Virus record (IMG/VR): IMGVR_UViG_3300019927_000129
Coordinates: 1 to 37,596 of that record
From: a virus
Length of the DNA: 37,596 nucleotides
Reading direction: 5' to 3' (one strand)
The notes under the pieces were generated by a model. The model did not search any database. It worked only from the letters and a program-made list of their open reading frames with translations, and was not told the origin of the DNA. The translations under genes and the position numbers were made by a program. Of the stretch, positions 15,188 to 21,481 are shown in pieces (within the stretch, counting starts at the first letter, position 1; each line of letters opens with the position of its first letter).

Positions 15188-15627
15188 GCTTCAACCCAGA
15201 CGACTACGAGATATCGATCCGTTCAGTGGAGCCGTCATACAACCATACGCTCCCGCGAGACACCAAACGGCAAGACACAGAACACGAGACTCACCTGTCG
15301 TCCATCACCGTCGAGGTTCACCTGCGCGCTGCTCGCTCAGCAGACAGTGACTACGACCAACAGTTCGCGGCGAAGTTTACTGTTGACCACGACCCGGGCA
15401 GTGTCGCGTTCCAAACTGTCGGTGATGCGTTTGACAAGCGCTCGGCCTTCGACCCCGAAAAGTACTATTACGTCTCGGACTTCGCGGCTCGAGTCGTCGA
15501 GTCATGGCTTGAGAGCGTTGGACTTGCCTACGAGCCACCCGCACAATCAGTGACGATGTGGGACAACCCTCCGCAGCCGACAGTCCACACGAACATGATG
15601 GTTGCGCCGGAGGTGGACAATGCGTAG
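15184..15627 (+). CDS. Hypothetical early protein (147 residues)
   Basis: It starts at ATG 15184 in an ATGA overlap with the SWIM gene and ends inside the next gene (overlap 8 bases). Acidic, no membrane segments, no cysteine motif. A middle part such as SITVEVHLRAARSADSDYD suggests beta strands. I do not recognise it. Confidence 0.6.
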   Translation: MSFNPDDYEISIRSVEPSYNHTLPRDTKRQDTEHETHLSSITVEVHLRAARSADSDYDQQFAAKFTVDHDPGSVAFQTVGDAFDKRSAFDPEKYYYVSDFAARVVESWLESVGLAYEPPAQSVTMWDNPPQPTVHTNMMVAPEVDNA

Positions 15628-15805
15628 CGTGGCAGACCTCTCCGCAGGGACGCGTCTGCGAGCGGGGTCAACCGGTTGGACCTACACAGTCCAAGCCTGC
15701 AGCGACGGGCGGGTCGTTTTGTCTGGTCCCCGCGGGTCGCTCGGCGTCGATCATGACGAGCTGCAGCGTGACATCATGGGCGGCAAAGTGCAGGTGATAT
15801 CATGA
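15620..15805 (+). CDS. Small beta-rich protein (61 residues)
   Basis: ATG 15620 to TGA 15803-15805. The short pattern VADLSAGTRLRAG ... YTVQACSDGRVVLSG looks like a small SH3-like or OB-type barrel. It overlaps both neighbours by a few bases, typical of this operon. An upstream ATG at 15602 in the same frame would add six residues with no gain. Confidence 0.55.
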   Translation: MRSVADLSAGTRLRAGSTGWTYTVQACSDGRVVLSGPRGSLGVDHDELQRDIMGGKVQVIS

Positions 15806-15903
15806 AGCGCGAGATCGGCACCCCGATCCCGCAGACGAAGCGCGAAGTCTACGTTCGCTGGCGGAAAGGGCGAGGCTGGGAGCGCGGGGTGCGCAAACGA
15901 TGA
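15802..15903 (+). CDS. Small basic peptide (33 residues)
   Basis: ATG 15802 (ATGA overlap) to TGA 15901-15903. The peptide contains many Arg and Lys residues (KREVYVRWRKGRGWERGVRK), which is unusual in an acidic haloarchaeal proteome and suggests nucleic acid binding. Support comes from the overlapping start and stop only. Confidence 0.5.
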   Translation: MKREIGTPIPQTKREVYVRWRKGRGWERGVRKR

Positions 15904-16133
15904 GCGGGGCCACGCCGTGGCAGAAAGAGACCGAGTATCGTTTGGAGAAGAGTGACACACCCGTCGACGTTGACGGCTACAAGATCGGCGAACCCAAAGA
16001 ACTCGTCTGCGCTGACTGCGGTGCGACGGTCCAGCTGACCGAGGAGCCGTCCGCTGGCATCGACGACCTCGAGCACTCACCAACCTGCTCGAATCGGTTT
16101 GCGAAAAGTGACTGGTGGCGCAGCCAGTTATAA
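15900..16133 (+). CDS. Small zinc-finger protein (77 residues)
   Basis: It carries Cys37-x2-Cys40 (VCADCGA) and His59-x3-Cys63 (HSPTC), a likely single zinc site. It starts in an ATGA overlap with the basic peptide and is the last gene before a 147-base gap with a promoter. Function unknown; small zinc proteins of this kind are frequent in haloarchaeal viruses. Confidence 0.65.
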   Translation: MSGATPWQKETEYRLEKSDTPVDVDGYKIGEPKELVCADCGATVQLTEEPSAGIDDLEHSPTCSNRFAKSDWWRSQL

Positions 16134-16245
16134 TCGGTTATAACTTTCACTTTACACGTCGCTCTGATTAGACGTTGATAAGATGCCTAATTGCAGTAGA
16201 CGCGGTTTTCTTGCCAATTTCACTTTCACTCCGGATAAGAATCAG

Positions 16246-16257
16246 TTTTTATTCATA
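16246..16257 (+). promoter_or_regulatory. TATA element for a leaderless transcript
   Basis: TTTTTATTCATA centres about 29 bases before ATG 16281. The 16134-16245 part is AT-rich and contains the related strings TTTCACTTTAC and TTTCACTTTCAC (about 16146 and 16219), possible activator sites. Confidence 0.5.
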
Positions 16258-16280
16258 ACCGTGCGAACATCGCAATCTGC

Positions 16281-16508
16281 ATGTCTCCTGCGAAACAACG
16301 CATCGTCGTCGATCGTGAAGTCGAGCCCTATCGATGGCGATGTCCAAACGGCCACACCAGTTGGGATAGAACTAACAGCCACATCTGGTGCCCATCCTGC
16401 TCACGTGCAGCTGAAAACGGCGCAGACGTCTCTCCTGAGCACTGGACGCTGCTCGACAAAAAGACCGACACAGAAGTTGACTATACAGACATTGAGGTGA
16501 AGTCGTGA
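16281..16508 (+). CDS. Zinc-ribbon protein (75 residues)
   Basis: A small protein with Cys21, His25, Cys37 and Cys40 (CPNGH ... WCPSCSRA), a zinc-ribbon-like site in which His replaces one Cys. It has its own promoter. It converges on the reverse-strand gene that ends at 16510, leaving one base between the two stops. Role unknown; nucleic acid or protein binding is likely. Confidence 0.65.
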   Translation: MSPAKQRIVVDREVEPYRWRCPNGHTSWDRTNSHIWCPSCSRAAENGADVSPEHWTLLDKKTDTEVDYTDIEVKS

Positions 16509-16509
16509 G

Positions 16510-16749
16510 TCAGTCTCGCAATTCCTCCAACGTTTCCTGGAGGTCCTCATCGCCGGCCGTGTCATTAAGGTCAAACTGCTGGGGCGTTGCATGTGCGTAT
16601 TTTTCGGAGCCGCTGTCTTCTGCTTCGTCGCCCTCCTCGAGCAACCGTTGGATGACGTCATCAAACGAGTCACCCGGCCGCTTCCGTGCATTGAGCGCGG
16701 CCCAGGTGTCCTCAGTCACTCGAATGTGCGTGTCGGCCTTTCTATCCAT
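16510..16749 (-). CDS. Ribbon-helix-helix/antitoxin-like regulator A
   Basis: A 79-residue protein whose N-terminal part (THIRVTEDTWAALNARK, then SFDDVIQRLLEEG) has the beta strand-helix-helix pattern of small antitoxin-like haloarchaeal DNA-binding proteins. The acidic C-terminal tail of about 40 residues could contact a partner. It is transcribed away from a clear paralogue at 16861-16998; both share R-x-G/E-x-S/T-FDDV-x-QRLLEE. TTAATAAG on the minus strand, about 26 bases before ATG 16749, fits a leaderless promoter. No toxin gene is adjacent. Confidence 0.7.
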   Translation of the reverse strand: MDRKADTHIRVTEDTWAALNARKRPGDSFDDVIQRLLEEGDEAEDSGSEKYAHATPQQFDLNDTAGDEDLQETLEELRD

Positions 16750-16752
16750 GTC

Positions 16753-16811
16753 TATACCATGGAGATGGGCGCTTATTAACTATGCCCCATTGTGCACGCA
16801 GTATACCATGG
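16753..16811. promoter_or_regulatory. Operator pair TATACCATGG in a divergent promoter
   Basis: The exact 10-mer TATACCATGG occurs at 16753-16762 and 16802-16811, 49 bases apart, one beside each of two divergent start regions. CCATGG is itself a palindrome. Because both flanking genes encode related small ribbon-helix-helix-type proteins, these are likely operators for auto- and cross-regulation. Confidence 0.6.
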
Positions 16812-16832
16812 TTAACATGGGTTACCGGTGGC

Positions 16833-16839
16833 TTTATTG
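16833..16839 (+). promoter_or_regulatory. TATA element before the second regulator
   Basis: TTTATTG lies about 25 bases before ATG 16861, indicating a leaderless transcript. The context CCGGTGG-CTTTATTGCCCC resembles CCGGTGGAAAACTTTATGCCCC at 24702-24723, the promoter of the packaging module, so both may share regulation. Confidence 0.55.
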
Positions 16840-16860
16840 CCCCAGCAACACAGTGACAAA

Positions 16861-16998
16861 ATGATGGGGACAGACACTCGCGTTGGAGTGAGCCGAGAAA
16901 CATGGCAGGAGCTCAACGAGCGCAAAGACGAGCCCGGCGAGACGTTCGACGACGTTCTCCAGCGGCTCCTCGAGGAAGAACAGAACCCATCTAAGTAA
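16861..16998 (+). CDS. Ribbon-helix-helix/antitoxin-like regulator B (45 residues)
   Basis: ATG 16861 to TAA 16996-16998. The core RVGVSRETWQELNERK followed by ETFDDVLQRLLEEE matches the DNA-binding part of the divergent gene at 16510-16749 closely, without its acidic tail. The shared family, divergent orientation and paired TATACCATGG sites suggest a two-protein switch. It could be an antitoxin-type protein, but no toxin is next to it. Confidence 0.7.
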   Translation: MMGTDTRVGVSRETWQELNERKDEPGETFDDVLQRLLEEEQNPSK

Positions 16999-17004
16999 CC
17001 ACTG

Positions 17005-17048
17005 CCTGCACGCGTGGCCCAGGCATCACTTGAGCCCACGCGTGCAGG
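17005..17048. terminator. 13-bp perfect inverted repeat (hairpin/terminator candidate)
   Basis: CCTGCACGCGTGG (17005-17017) pairs perfectly with CCACGCGTGCAGG (17036-17048) around an 18-base loop, six bases after the stop of regulator B. No T-run follows, so termination is uncertain; it could also be a protein site, as each arm holds the palindrome CACGCGTG. Confidence 0.5.
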
Positions 17049-17076
17049 TGGTTGGCCCCCGATTGCCACGATTACC

Positions 17077-17154
17077 ATGACAACGGAGACCACCAGAATC
17101 ACGGTCGAGAACCGACTTAAGACTATTCCCACGGCCTCGGAGGGCGATGCCTGA
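17077..17154 (+). CDS. Possible 25-residue leader peptide before pcn
   Basis: ATG 17077 to TGA 17152-17154, sharing its last base with the PCNA start (TGATG). The peptide begins [17 protein letters not shown]. Its close coupling to the clamp gene is the main support. It may control PCNA translation or be a small protein in its own right. Confidence 0.4.
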   Translation: MTTETTRITVENRLKTIPTASEGDA

Positions 17155-17897
17155 TGTTCGCGGCGACCACCCGCGCAGAGGCACTAACCGATGCCCTCAA
17201 TCCCGTCAGTGCGCTCGTCAACGAGTGCAAAATCCACATTCCAGAAGACTCACTGGAAATCCGAGCGGTCGATCCCGCCAACGTCGGCATGATCGACATG
17301 ACGCTGTCCGCAGAGGCGTTTGAGTCCTACCAAGCCGACGGCGGCGTCCTCGGCGTCAATCTTGAACGGCTGCTGGACGTCGTCGGCATGGCCGACGATG
17401 ACGACCTCGTCCACCTCCAGCTTGACGAGGAAACTCGCAAACTCCACATCGACATCGACGGCCTGTCGTACACGCTCGCGTTGATTGACCCCGAGTCCAT
17501 TCGCGAAGAACCCGACATCCCCGACCTCGACCTGCCGTGCATGACCGTCATCAAAGGCCGGGACATCTCCCGCTCCGTGACGGCGGCCGACATGGTCAGC
17601 GACCACGTCCGACTCCACTCCGACGGCGACGCGTTCTATGTCAGCGCCGAAGGCGACACCGACGACGTCAAGCAAACGCTGACGCCAGATGACCTCCTGA
17701 CGCCAGTTGGGCCGCTGGCGGACGCGGACTCGCTGTTCTCACTCGACTACCTCGAGGACATGGCCAGCGTGATGAGCGCCGACACCGAGGTTCGGATCCA
17801 GCTCGGCGAGGAGTTCCCCGTCAAGCTGCACTACGACATCGTTGACGGCGCCGGTCAGGTCACGAACATGCTCGCGCCGCGGATTCAGTCGGAGTAA
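17154..17897 (+). CDS. pcn: DNA sliding clamp PCNA
   Basis: A 247-residue archaeal proliferating cell nuclear antigen, the ring that tethers polymerase and other enzymes to DNA. The typical pattern runs the full length: an N-terminal helix ([19 protein letters not shown]), the first-domain sheet with [13 protein letters not shown], the interdomain linker around DLDLPCMTV, and the second domain ending with [10 protein letters not shown] and an acidic [12 protein letters not shown] terminus. The length matches cellular haloarchaeal PCNA, so the gene was probably taken from a host. With the viral primase-helicase it indicates that the virus loads its own clamp; no viral DNA polymerase is visible, so host polymerase is probably recruited. 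Confidence 0.96.
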   Translation: MFAATTRAEALTDALNPVSALVNECKIHIPEDSLEIRAVDPANVGMIDMTLSAEAFESYQADGGVLGVNLERLLDVVGMADDDDLVHLQLDEETRKLHIDIDGLSYTLALIDPESIREEPDIPDLDLPCMTVIKGRDISRSVTAADMVSDHVRLHSDGDAFYVSAEGDTDDVKQTLTPDDLLTPVGPLADADSLFSLDYLEDMASVMSADTEVRIQLGEEFPVKLHYDIVDGAGQVTNMLAPRIQSE

Positions 17898-17901
17898 TCC
17901 C

Positions 17902-18744
17902 ATGAGTGCAAGCATCTACCTCGCAGGCCCCGTCAAAGAGCGCGACGACTCCGGCGCACCGTGGCGGGACGCCATCAAAGCCGAGCACGGCGACGACTAC
18001 GATATCATCGACCCACTGGACAAGTACGACCCCGACGACGTCCAGCAGCCGTCGGCACAACAGATCGTCGAGGCAGACCTGGAGATGATCAACGATGCCG
18101 ATGCCGTTCTCGTTCGTTATGCTGGAGAACCGACATGGGGGACGCCCATGGAGGTCTTCCACGCTGGCCACATGGAGGCAAGGGTCGCCATCGCGTGGAC
18201 AGCAAACACCCCCGTCTCACCATGGGCGCAACACTACAGCGACTTCGTGCGCGCAAGCACTGGCGGCGCGATGCACGCGCTCATGACCGACATCGACGGT
18301 AACCACGAACCCCCGAAATTCGGCCGGGATATTGAGCCATACGACGCCGAGCGAGACGTCGAGCAGGCCTACAGTGAGCGGAAGGCAGAGACAGCAGCAG
18401 AGGCGACCAACGCTCGGATGCCCAGCGGCGACGAGCTGGCCCGGCGCCTCGCCGAGGACGTCGCGACGCTGCTTACCGACTCCCGAGAGAGCCACGGCGA
18501 TGCCGTCGAGAACCAACAGCACATCGCCGATGCCTGGTCGTGGTACCTTGGCGCAGACGTGGACGGCGTCGACGTTGCGCGGATGATGGAGCTCGTCAAG
18601 ATGTCCCGGGCAGTCGTCGGCGACTACGACCTCGACCACGACCGCGACATCGCTGGCTACGCGAGCATCGCCGCCGCCTGCGCTGTCGCCGAGGGAGAAG
18701 CGGACGTCGAGGACATTCAAGAGCACGCAGGTGGTCAACGATGA
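17902..18744 (+). CDS. Deoxyribosyltransferase-like domain fused to a DUF6378-like phage domain
   Basis: A 280-residue two-domain protein from ATG 17902. Residues 1 to about 130 resemble nucleoside 2-deoxyribosyltransferases: start SASIYLAGPVKERD, the segment EADLEMINDADAVLVRY and the TWGTPMEVFHAGHM loop. Residues about 180-280 (SRESHGDAVENQQHIADAWS, then RMMELVKMSRAV and IAGYASIAAACA) match the small helical DUF6378-type domain common in phages. Family knowledge suggests a role in nucleotide metabolism or base exchange in the viral DNA precursor pool. The fusion of the two in one chain is notable. It lies between PCNA and a run of small zinc proteins. Confidence 0.8.
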   Translation: MSASIYLAGPVKERDDSGAPWRDAIKAEHGDDYDIIDPLDKYDPDDVQQPSAQQIVEADLEMINDADAVLVRYAGEPTWGTPMEVFHAGHMEARVAIAWTANTPVSPWAQHYSDFVRASTGGAMHALMTDIDGNHEPPKFGRDIEPYDAERDVEQAYSERKAETAAEATNARMPSGDELARRLAEDVATLLTDSRESHGDAVENQQHIADAWSWYLGADVDGVDVARMMELVKMSRAVVGDYDLDHDRDIAGYASIAAACAVAEGEADVEDIQEHAGGQR

Positions 18745-18974
18745 GCGGGCAGTCGCTCGCCGAAAAGCACGACGTTGAGACCGTTTATCGGACAAAACGC
18801 AGTCAGACCGTCCATCTCTCTGATGACTGCAACGGCATCAAGCAAAACACGAAGACGATGCCCAGCGACGCAGCGGCGATTCCCGTCGGATACTACACAT
18901 TGTGCAAGCACTGTGACCCAAACGCCAAAATCGAAGCTGGCGGCCGGGCAAATGAAGAGGGGTGGCCGGTATGA
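18741..18974 (+). CDS. Small zinc-binding protein (77 residues)
   Basis: It starts in an ATGA overlap with the previous gene. The potential zinc ligands are His25, Cys30, Cys55 and Cys58 (VHLSDDC ... TLCKHCDP). The fold resembles small halophilic proteins that begin with a VYRTKRSQTVHLS strand pair. Function unknown. Confidence 0.65.
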   Translation: MSGQSLAEKHDVETVYRTKRSQTVHLSDDCNGIKQNTKTMPSDAAAIPVGYYTLCKHCDPNAKIEAGGRANEEGWPV

Positions 18975-19051
18975 CGGCCGCGACGCGCGTAGGAGTCTGG
19001 ACAGTCGCGCTCGGTCTCCTCACCGCTGTCACTGTTGGGGTGGTTCTATGA
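18971..19051 (+). CDS. 26-residue single-membrane-span peptide
   Basis: ATG 18971 to TGA 19049-19051, overlapping both neighbours by four bases (ATGA at each end). The peptide is almost entirely hydrophobic (VGVWTVALGLLTAVTVGVVL), a clear transmembrane helix. The perfect coupling at both ends supports translation. Possible roles are a regulatory membrane peptide or small exclusion factor. Confidence 0.6.
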   Translation: MTAATRVGVWTVALGLLTAVTVGVVL

Positions 19052-19437
19052 GCACGAAGTACTCCGCGGACTCCGACTCGCAGCTCCTTGATGACGAGGT
19101 TGCGATGACCGACCACGCCTGTCTTCGCTATCGCCAGCGGACGCCGCACGAATGCGATGTGCCGCCGCAGGTCGCGTGGCGACGAGGAGAAGACATCAAA
19201 CATCCGCAGGTGTGCCAGTCCGAAGGTGAAGACGACCCACCAGATCGAGTTCGTATCTATCGGCACGGCGAAGACTGGGGTGTCGCGTTCCTCGTCAGTC
19301 AGTACCTCGGCGACGCTGTCCGCGCCGGCGACCTTATCGTTGTGACCGTTATCAACCTACAGGGGTTCGATCACGGGCCCTCGCGGGCGTATCTGCACTC
19401 CCACGGGCCTCATTACATGGAGGATGATGATGATTAA
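19048..19437 (+). CDS. Hypothetical early protein (129 residues)
   Basis: From ATG 19048, overlapping the membrane peptide. It contains MTDHACLRYRQRTPHE, a short helix with His and Arg residues resembling the start of DUF4258/RelE-like folds. A strand pattern RVRIYRHGEDWGVAFLV and VRAGDLIVVTVI follow, compatible with a small alpha/beta nuclease-like fold. The acidic tail MEDDDD overlaps the next gene. The family is uncertain. Confidence 0.55.
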   Translation: MSTKYSADSDSQLLDDEVAMTDHACLRYRQRTPHECDVPPQVAWRRGEDIKHPQVCQSEGEDDPPDRVRIYRHGEDWGVAFLVSQYLGDAVRAGDLIVVTVINLQGFDHGPSRAYLHSHGPHYMEDDDD

Positions 19438-19531
19438 GCGCGACGAGTGCGAGCGATGCGGCGCGTTGCTGCGGACTGAACTGAATGGGAGTCTGTGCGC
19501 GACCTGTATCATGGAGGGTGGCGATGACTGA
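19430..19531 (+). CDS. 33-residue zinc-ribbon microprotein
   Basis: Three ATG codons in a row at 19424, 19427 and 19430; GGAGG at 19419-19423 favours 19430. The protein holds Cys-x2-Cys twice (DECERCG and LCATC), a minimal zinc ribbon. Its end overlaps the HD gene start by 8 bases. Confidence 0.6.
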   Translation: MIKRDECERCGALLRTELNGSLCATCIMEGGDD

Positions 19532-20099
19532 GGTCCCGCCGCTGTCGCCGGCAGAGACTCGACGCCGCCTGCCGGCGCTCGAGTTGATTGACAGTGACCG
19601 CATTCGCGAGGCGACGTGTGAGATTTCGTCGTTTGCCCCCCAGTACTTCTGGACGCGCCCGGGGTCGACAAGTGGCTACCACAACGTCCACCAGCACGGA
19701 CTGTGGGCCCACACGCTCAAACTGTCGACCGTCATCGAGCGACTCGCCGACTCCTACACTGAGCGTAACCTCATTCGGGAGGAAGACGTCGACCGTGTCC
19801 ACGCGGCCGCTATCCTTCACGATCAGCGTAAAGCCGGGATGGACGGCGAGGACACGCGCCGCGACCACGATCTCCGGATGGGCCAGCTCGTCGCCGACGA
19901 GATGGGCGACACCATCGTCGCTCGCCTCGTTGAGGAGCATATGGGCCCGTGGTATCAGGGCCCGCCGCCGCAGTCTCCGCGCGCCGAGTTGCTCCACCAG
20001 GCCGACATGGTCGCCAGCGACGACAACTGCGACATCGACCTCCCAGGGCCCGTCCCCGAAGAACTGCAGACACACGGCTACCAGGAGGCGAAACTATGA
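19524..20099 (+). CDS. HD-superfamily phosphohydrolase
   Basis: A 191-residue protein from ATG 19524. HD-domain metal ligands are visible: His63 (LWAHTLKLS), His99-Asp100 (AAILHDQRK), His139 (EEHMGPW) and Asp161 (LLHQADMVAS). HD enzymes cleave phosphate bonds in nucleotides or cyclic nucleotides; in viral early operons dNTP or second-messenger hydrolysis is plausible. It lies between a zinc microprotein and the DNA methyltransferase, overlapping both by a few bases. The substrate cannot be told from the sequence. Confidence 0.85.
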   Translation: MTEVPPLSPAETRRRLPALELIDSDRIREATCEISSFAPQYFWTRPGSTSGYHNVHQHGLWAHTLKLSTVIERLADSYTERNLIREEDVDRVHAAAILHDQRKAGMDGEDTRRDHDLRMGQLVADEMGDTIVARLVEEHMGPWYQGPPPQSPRAELLHQADMVASDDNCDIDLPGPVPEELQTHGYQEAKL

Positions 20100-20851
20100 G
20101 CGAGGGTGGGCGTTCTGCGGACGGCATTGACCAGAACGTCTGTCTGGACCTGTTCGCTGGACTCGGTGGTTTCTCTGCCGCCTTCGAGGACGCCGACGAG
20201 TGGGAGGTCGTCACTGTCGACGTGGAAGAACGCTTCGAGCCGGACATCCAGGCCGACGTACTCAACCTTCGCCCTGGAGACCTGCCGGACGCCGACGTAG
20301 TGCTGGCGAGTCCGCCGTGTACGCAGTTCTCGATGGCGGCCAGCCGGTATGAGCGGTTCGTCGACGGCGAGCCACAGACGCCGGACGCCCGCGAAGCGGT
20401 CGCACTCGTCTACCACACCATCGGCCTCATCAAGTCGCTGTCCCCGGACTACTGGTATCTCGAAAACCCGCAGGGATACCTGCGTCAGGTGCTCGGACGA
20501 CCGACTGGCCGCGTCACCTACTGCCAGTATGGAACCGAGTATATGAAGCCGACCGACCTGTGGGGCGACCACCCGCCGATGCGGTACAAGGCCTGTTCCT
20601 ACGGCGACGACTGCCACAACAACAACACCGACCAAGAGCACGGCGGACAGGGGAACTGCCGGGACGCTTGGAAAGACGACATGGGCGACAAGGTCCGCGA
20701 CCCGGCGAAGCGGGCGAAGGTCCCCTACGAACTCTCCGAGAGCATCCTGCGGGCCGTCGAGGGACGGCACGAACAGCAGACTCTCACCGCTGTAGCCGAC
20801 GGCGGGAATCGTTCACTAAGCCCGGCATCTGAGCAGGAGGGCGAGCAATGA
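20096..20851 (+). CDS. DNA (cytosine-5) methyltransferase
   Basis: A 251-residue enzyme with the diagnostic C5-methyltransferase motifs. Motif I is LDLFAGLGG (residues 17-25, binds S-adenosylmethionine). Motif IV is SPPCTQFS with catalytic Cys75, and motif VI is LENPQG with Glu123. It is short for the family and I cannot see a standard large target recognition domain, which may be reduced to the region 130-190 containing several Cys and His residues (KACSYGDDCHNN). It is a solitary methyltransferase without a restriction partner, so its likely role is protection of viral DNA from host restriction. It starts in an ATGA overlap with the HD gene. Confidence 0.92.
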   Translation: MSEGGRSADGIDQNVCLDLFAGLGGFSAAFEDADEWEVVTVDVEERFEPDIQADVLNLRPGDLPDADVVLASPPCTQFSMAASRYERFVDGEPQTPDAREAVALVYHTIGLIKSLSPDYWYLENPQGYLRQVLGRPTGRVTYCQYGTEYMKPTDLWGDHPPMRYKACSYGDDCHNNNTDQEHGGQGNCRDAWKDDMGDKVRDPAKRAKVPYELSESILRAVEGRHEQQTLTAVADGGNRSLSPASEQEGEQ

Positions 20852-21264
20852 CGGACTGCGATCCCACGGCCACGATGTTCACGCTCGTCCACGACGGGGT
20901 CTCGCAATCCGCTGCCGTCGCGTGGCGCTGGCTGCGTCGCGAGGGTGATGTCTCCGTTAACGACCTCGCCGAGGCGTTCGACGTCTCCTATCCGACGGCG
21001 CACAGCTGGCTCACGACGCTCGAGAAAAGGGGCGTCGTCGAAACGCGCCGGACAGTCAGCGACGGTCGCGGGCGAAACCCACTGCTGGCGAGTGCACAAG
21101 CACGATGCCCTGAGTGCGGCGAGTGGTTCGATGGGGCGAACGGCGTGGCTACACACATCGGCAGCGCTCATACCGTCAACGCTGGCCAGCTTAAGAAGAT
21201 GTCTCCCGACGCCGTGGGTGAGGATCCATCACCGCCGCCAGTAAGGGGTGAGCGCGATGAGTAA
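20848..21264 (+). CDS. Winged-helix and C2H2 zinc-finger regulator
   Basis: A 138-residue protein in two parts. Residues about 20-75 form a winged helix (VSVNDLAEAFDVSYPTAHSW as helix-turn-helix, then RGVVETRRTV as wing). Residues 87-108 form a classical zinc finger with Cys87-x2-Cys90 and His103-x4-His108 (CPECG ... HIGSAH). It lies directly before the replication gene and a region with repeats and a large hairpin. It is a good candidate for an early transcription regulator or an origin-binding protein. The start overlaps the methyltransferase stop (ATGA). Confidence 0.8.
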   Translation: MTDCDPTATMFTLVHDGVSQSAAVAWRWLRREGDVSVNDLAEAFDVSYPTAHSWLTTLEKRGVVETRRTVSDGRGRNPLLASAQARCPECGEWFDGANGVATHIGSAHTVNAGQLKKMSPDAVGEDPSPPPVRGERDE

Positions 21265-21481
21265 TCGACAGCAACACTTATGCGTCGGCCCTGTTAACAC
21301 GGTTAACACAGCAGCCGCTCACAACACACAAAACGCCGACCGCGAGAAAACGACCCTGCTGACGACAGGGTCAGCGGTCGGCGTTACCCGAATAAGCATG
21401 AGACACTACAACGCCACCGCTGTTAATGATTCCGGTTGTACAGTCGATAAACGAGTTGCTACTCTGGGAGCGGGTCGGTAA
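21257..21481 (+). CDS. Doubtful 74-residue reading frame upstream of the primase
   Basis: ATG 21257 overlaps the previous stop and the TAA (21479-21481) shares one base with the primase ATG, which is what a coupled gene would do. However, the protein is not acidic, has many Asn and Thr, and most of its frame is occupied by repeats (GTTAACAC at 21293-21300 and 21302-21309) and a large hairpin (21332-21385). The stretch may be regulatory and not coding, or both. Confidence 0.35.
   Translation: MSNRQQHLCVGPVNTVNTAAAHNTQNADREKTTLLTTGSAVGVTRISMRHYNATAVNDSGCTVDKRVATLGAGR
21332..21385 (+). promoter_or_regulatory. Two-tier perfect hairpin upstream of the primase gene
   Basis: The outer stem AACGCCGACCGC (21332-21343) pairs over 12 bases with GCGGTCGGCGTT (21374-21385). 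Inside it, GACCCTG (21352-21358) pairs over 7 bases with CAGGGTC (21366-21372) around a 7-base loop. It lies 96 bases before the primase start. Such a structure could end upstream transcripts, regulate primase translation or extrude from DNA near a replication gene. Confidence 0.7.

Noticed and set aside
16510-16998. A toxin-antitoxin locus
   Set aside because: Both proteins look like antitoxin-type DNA-binding proteins and no toxin (PIN or RelE type) is adjacent; a regulatory pair explains it better.
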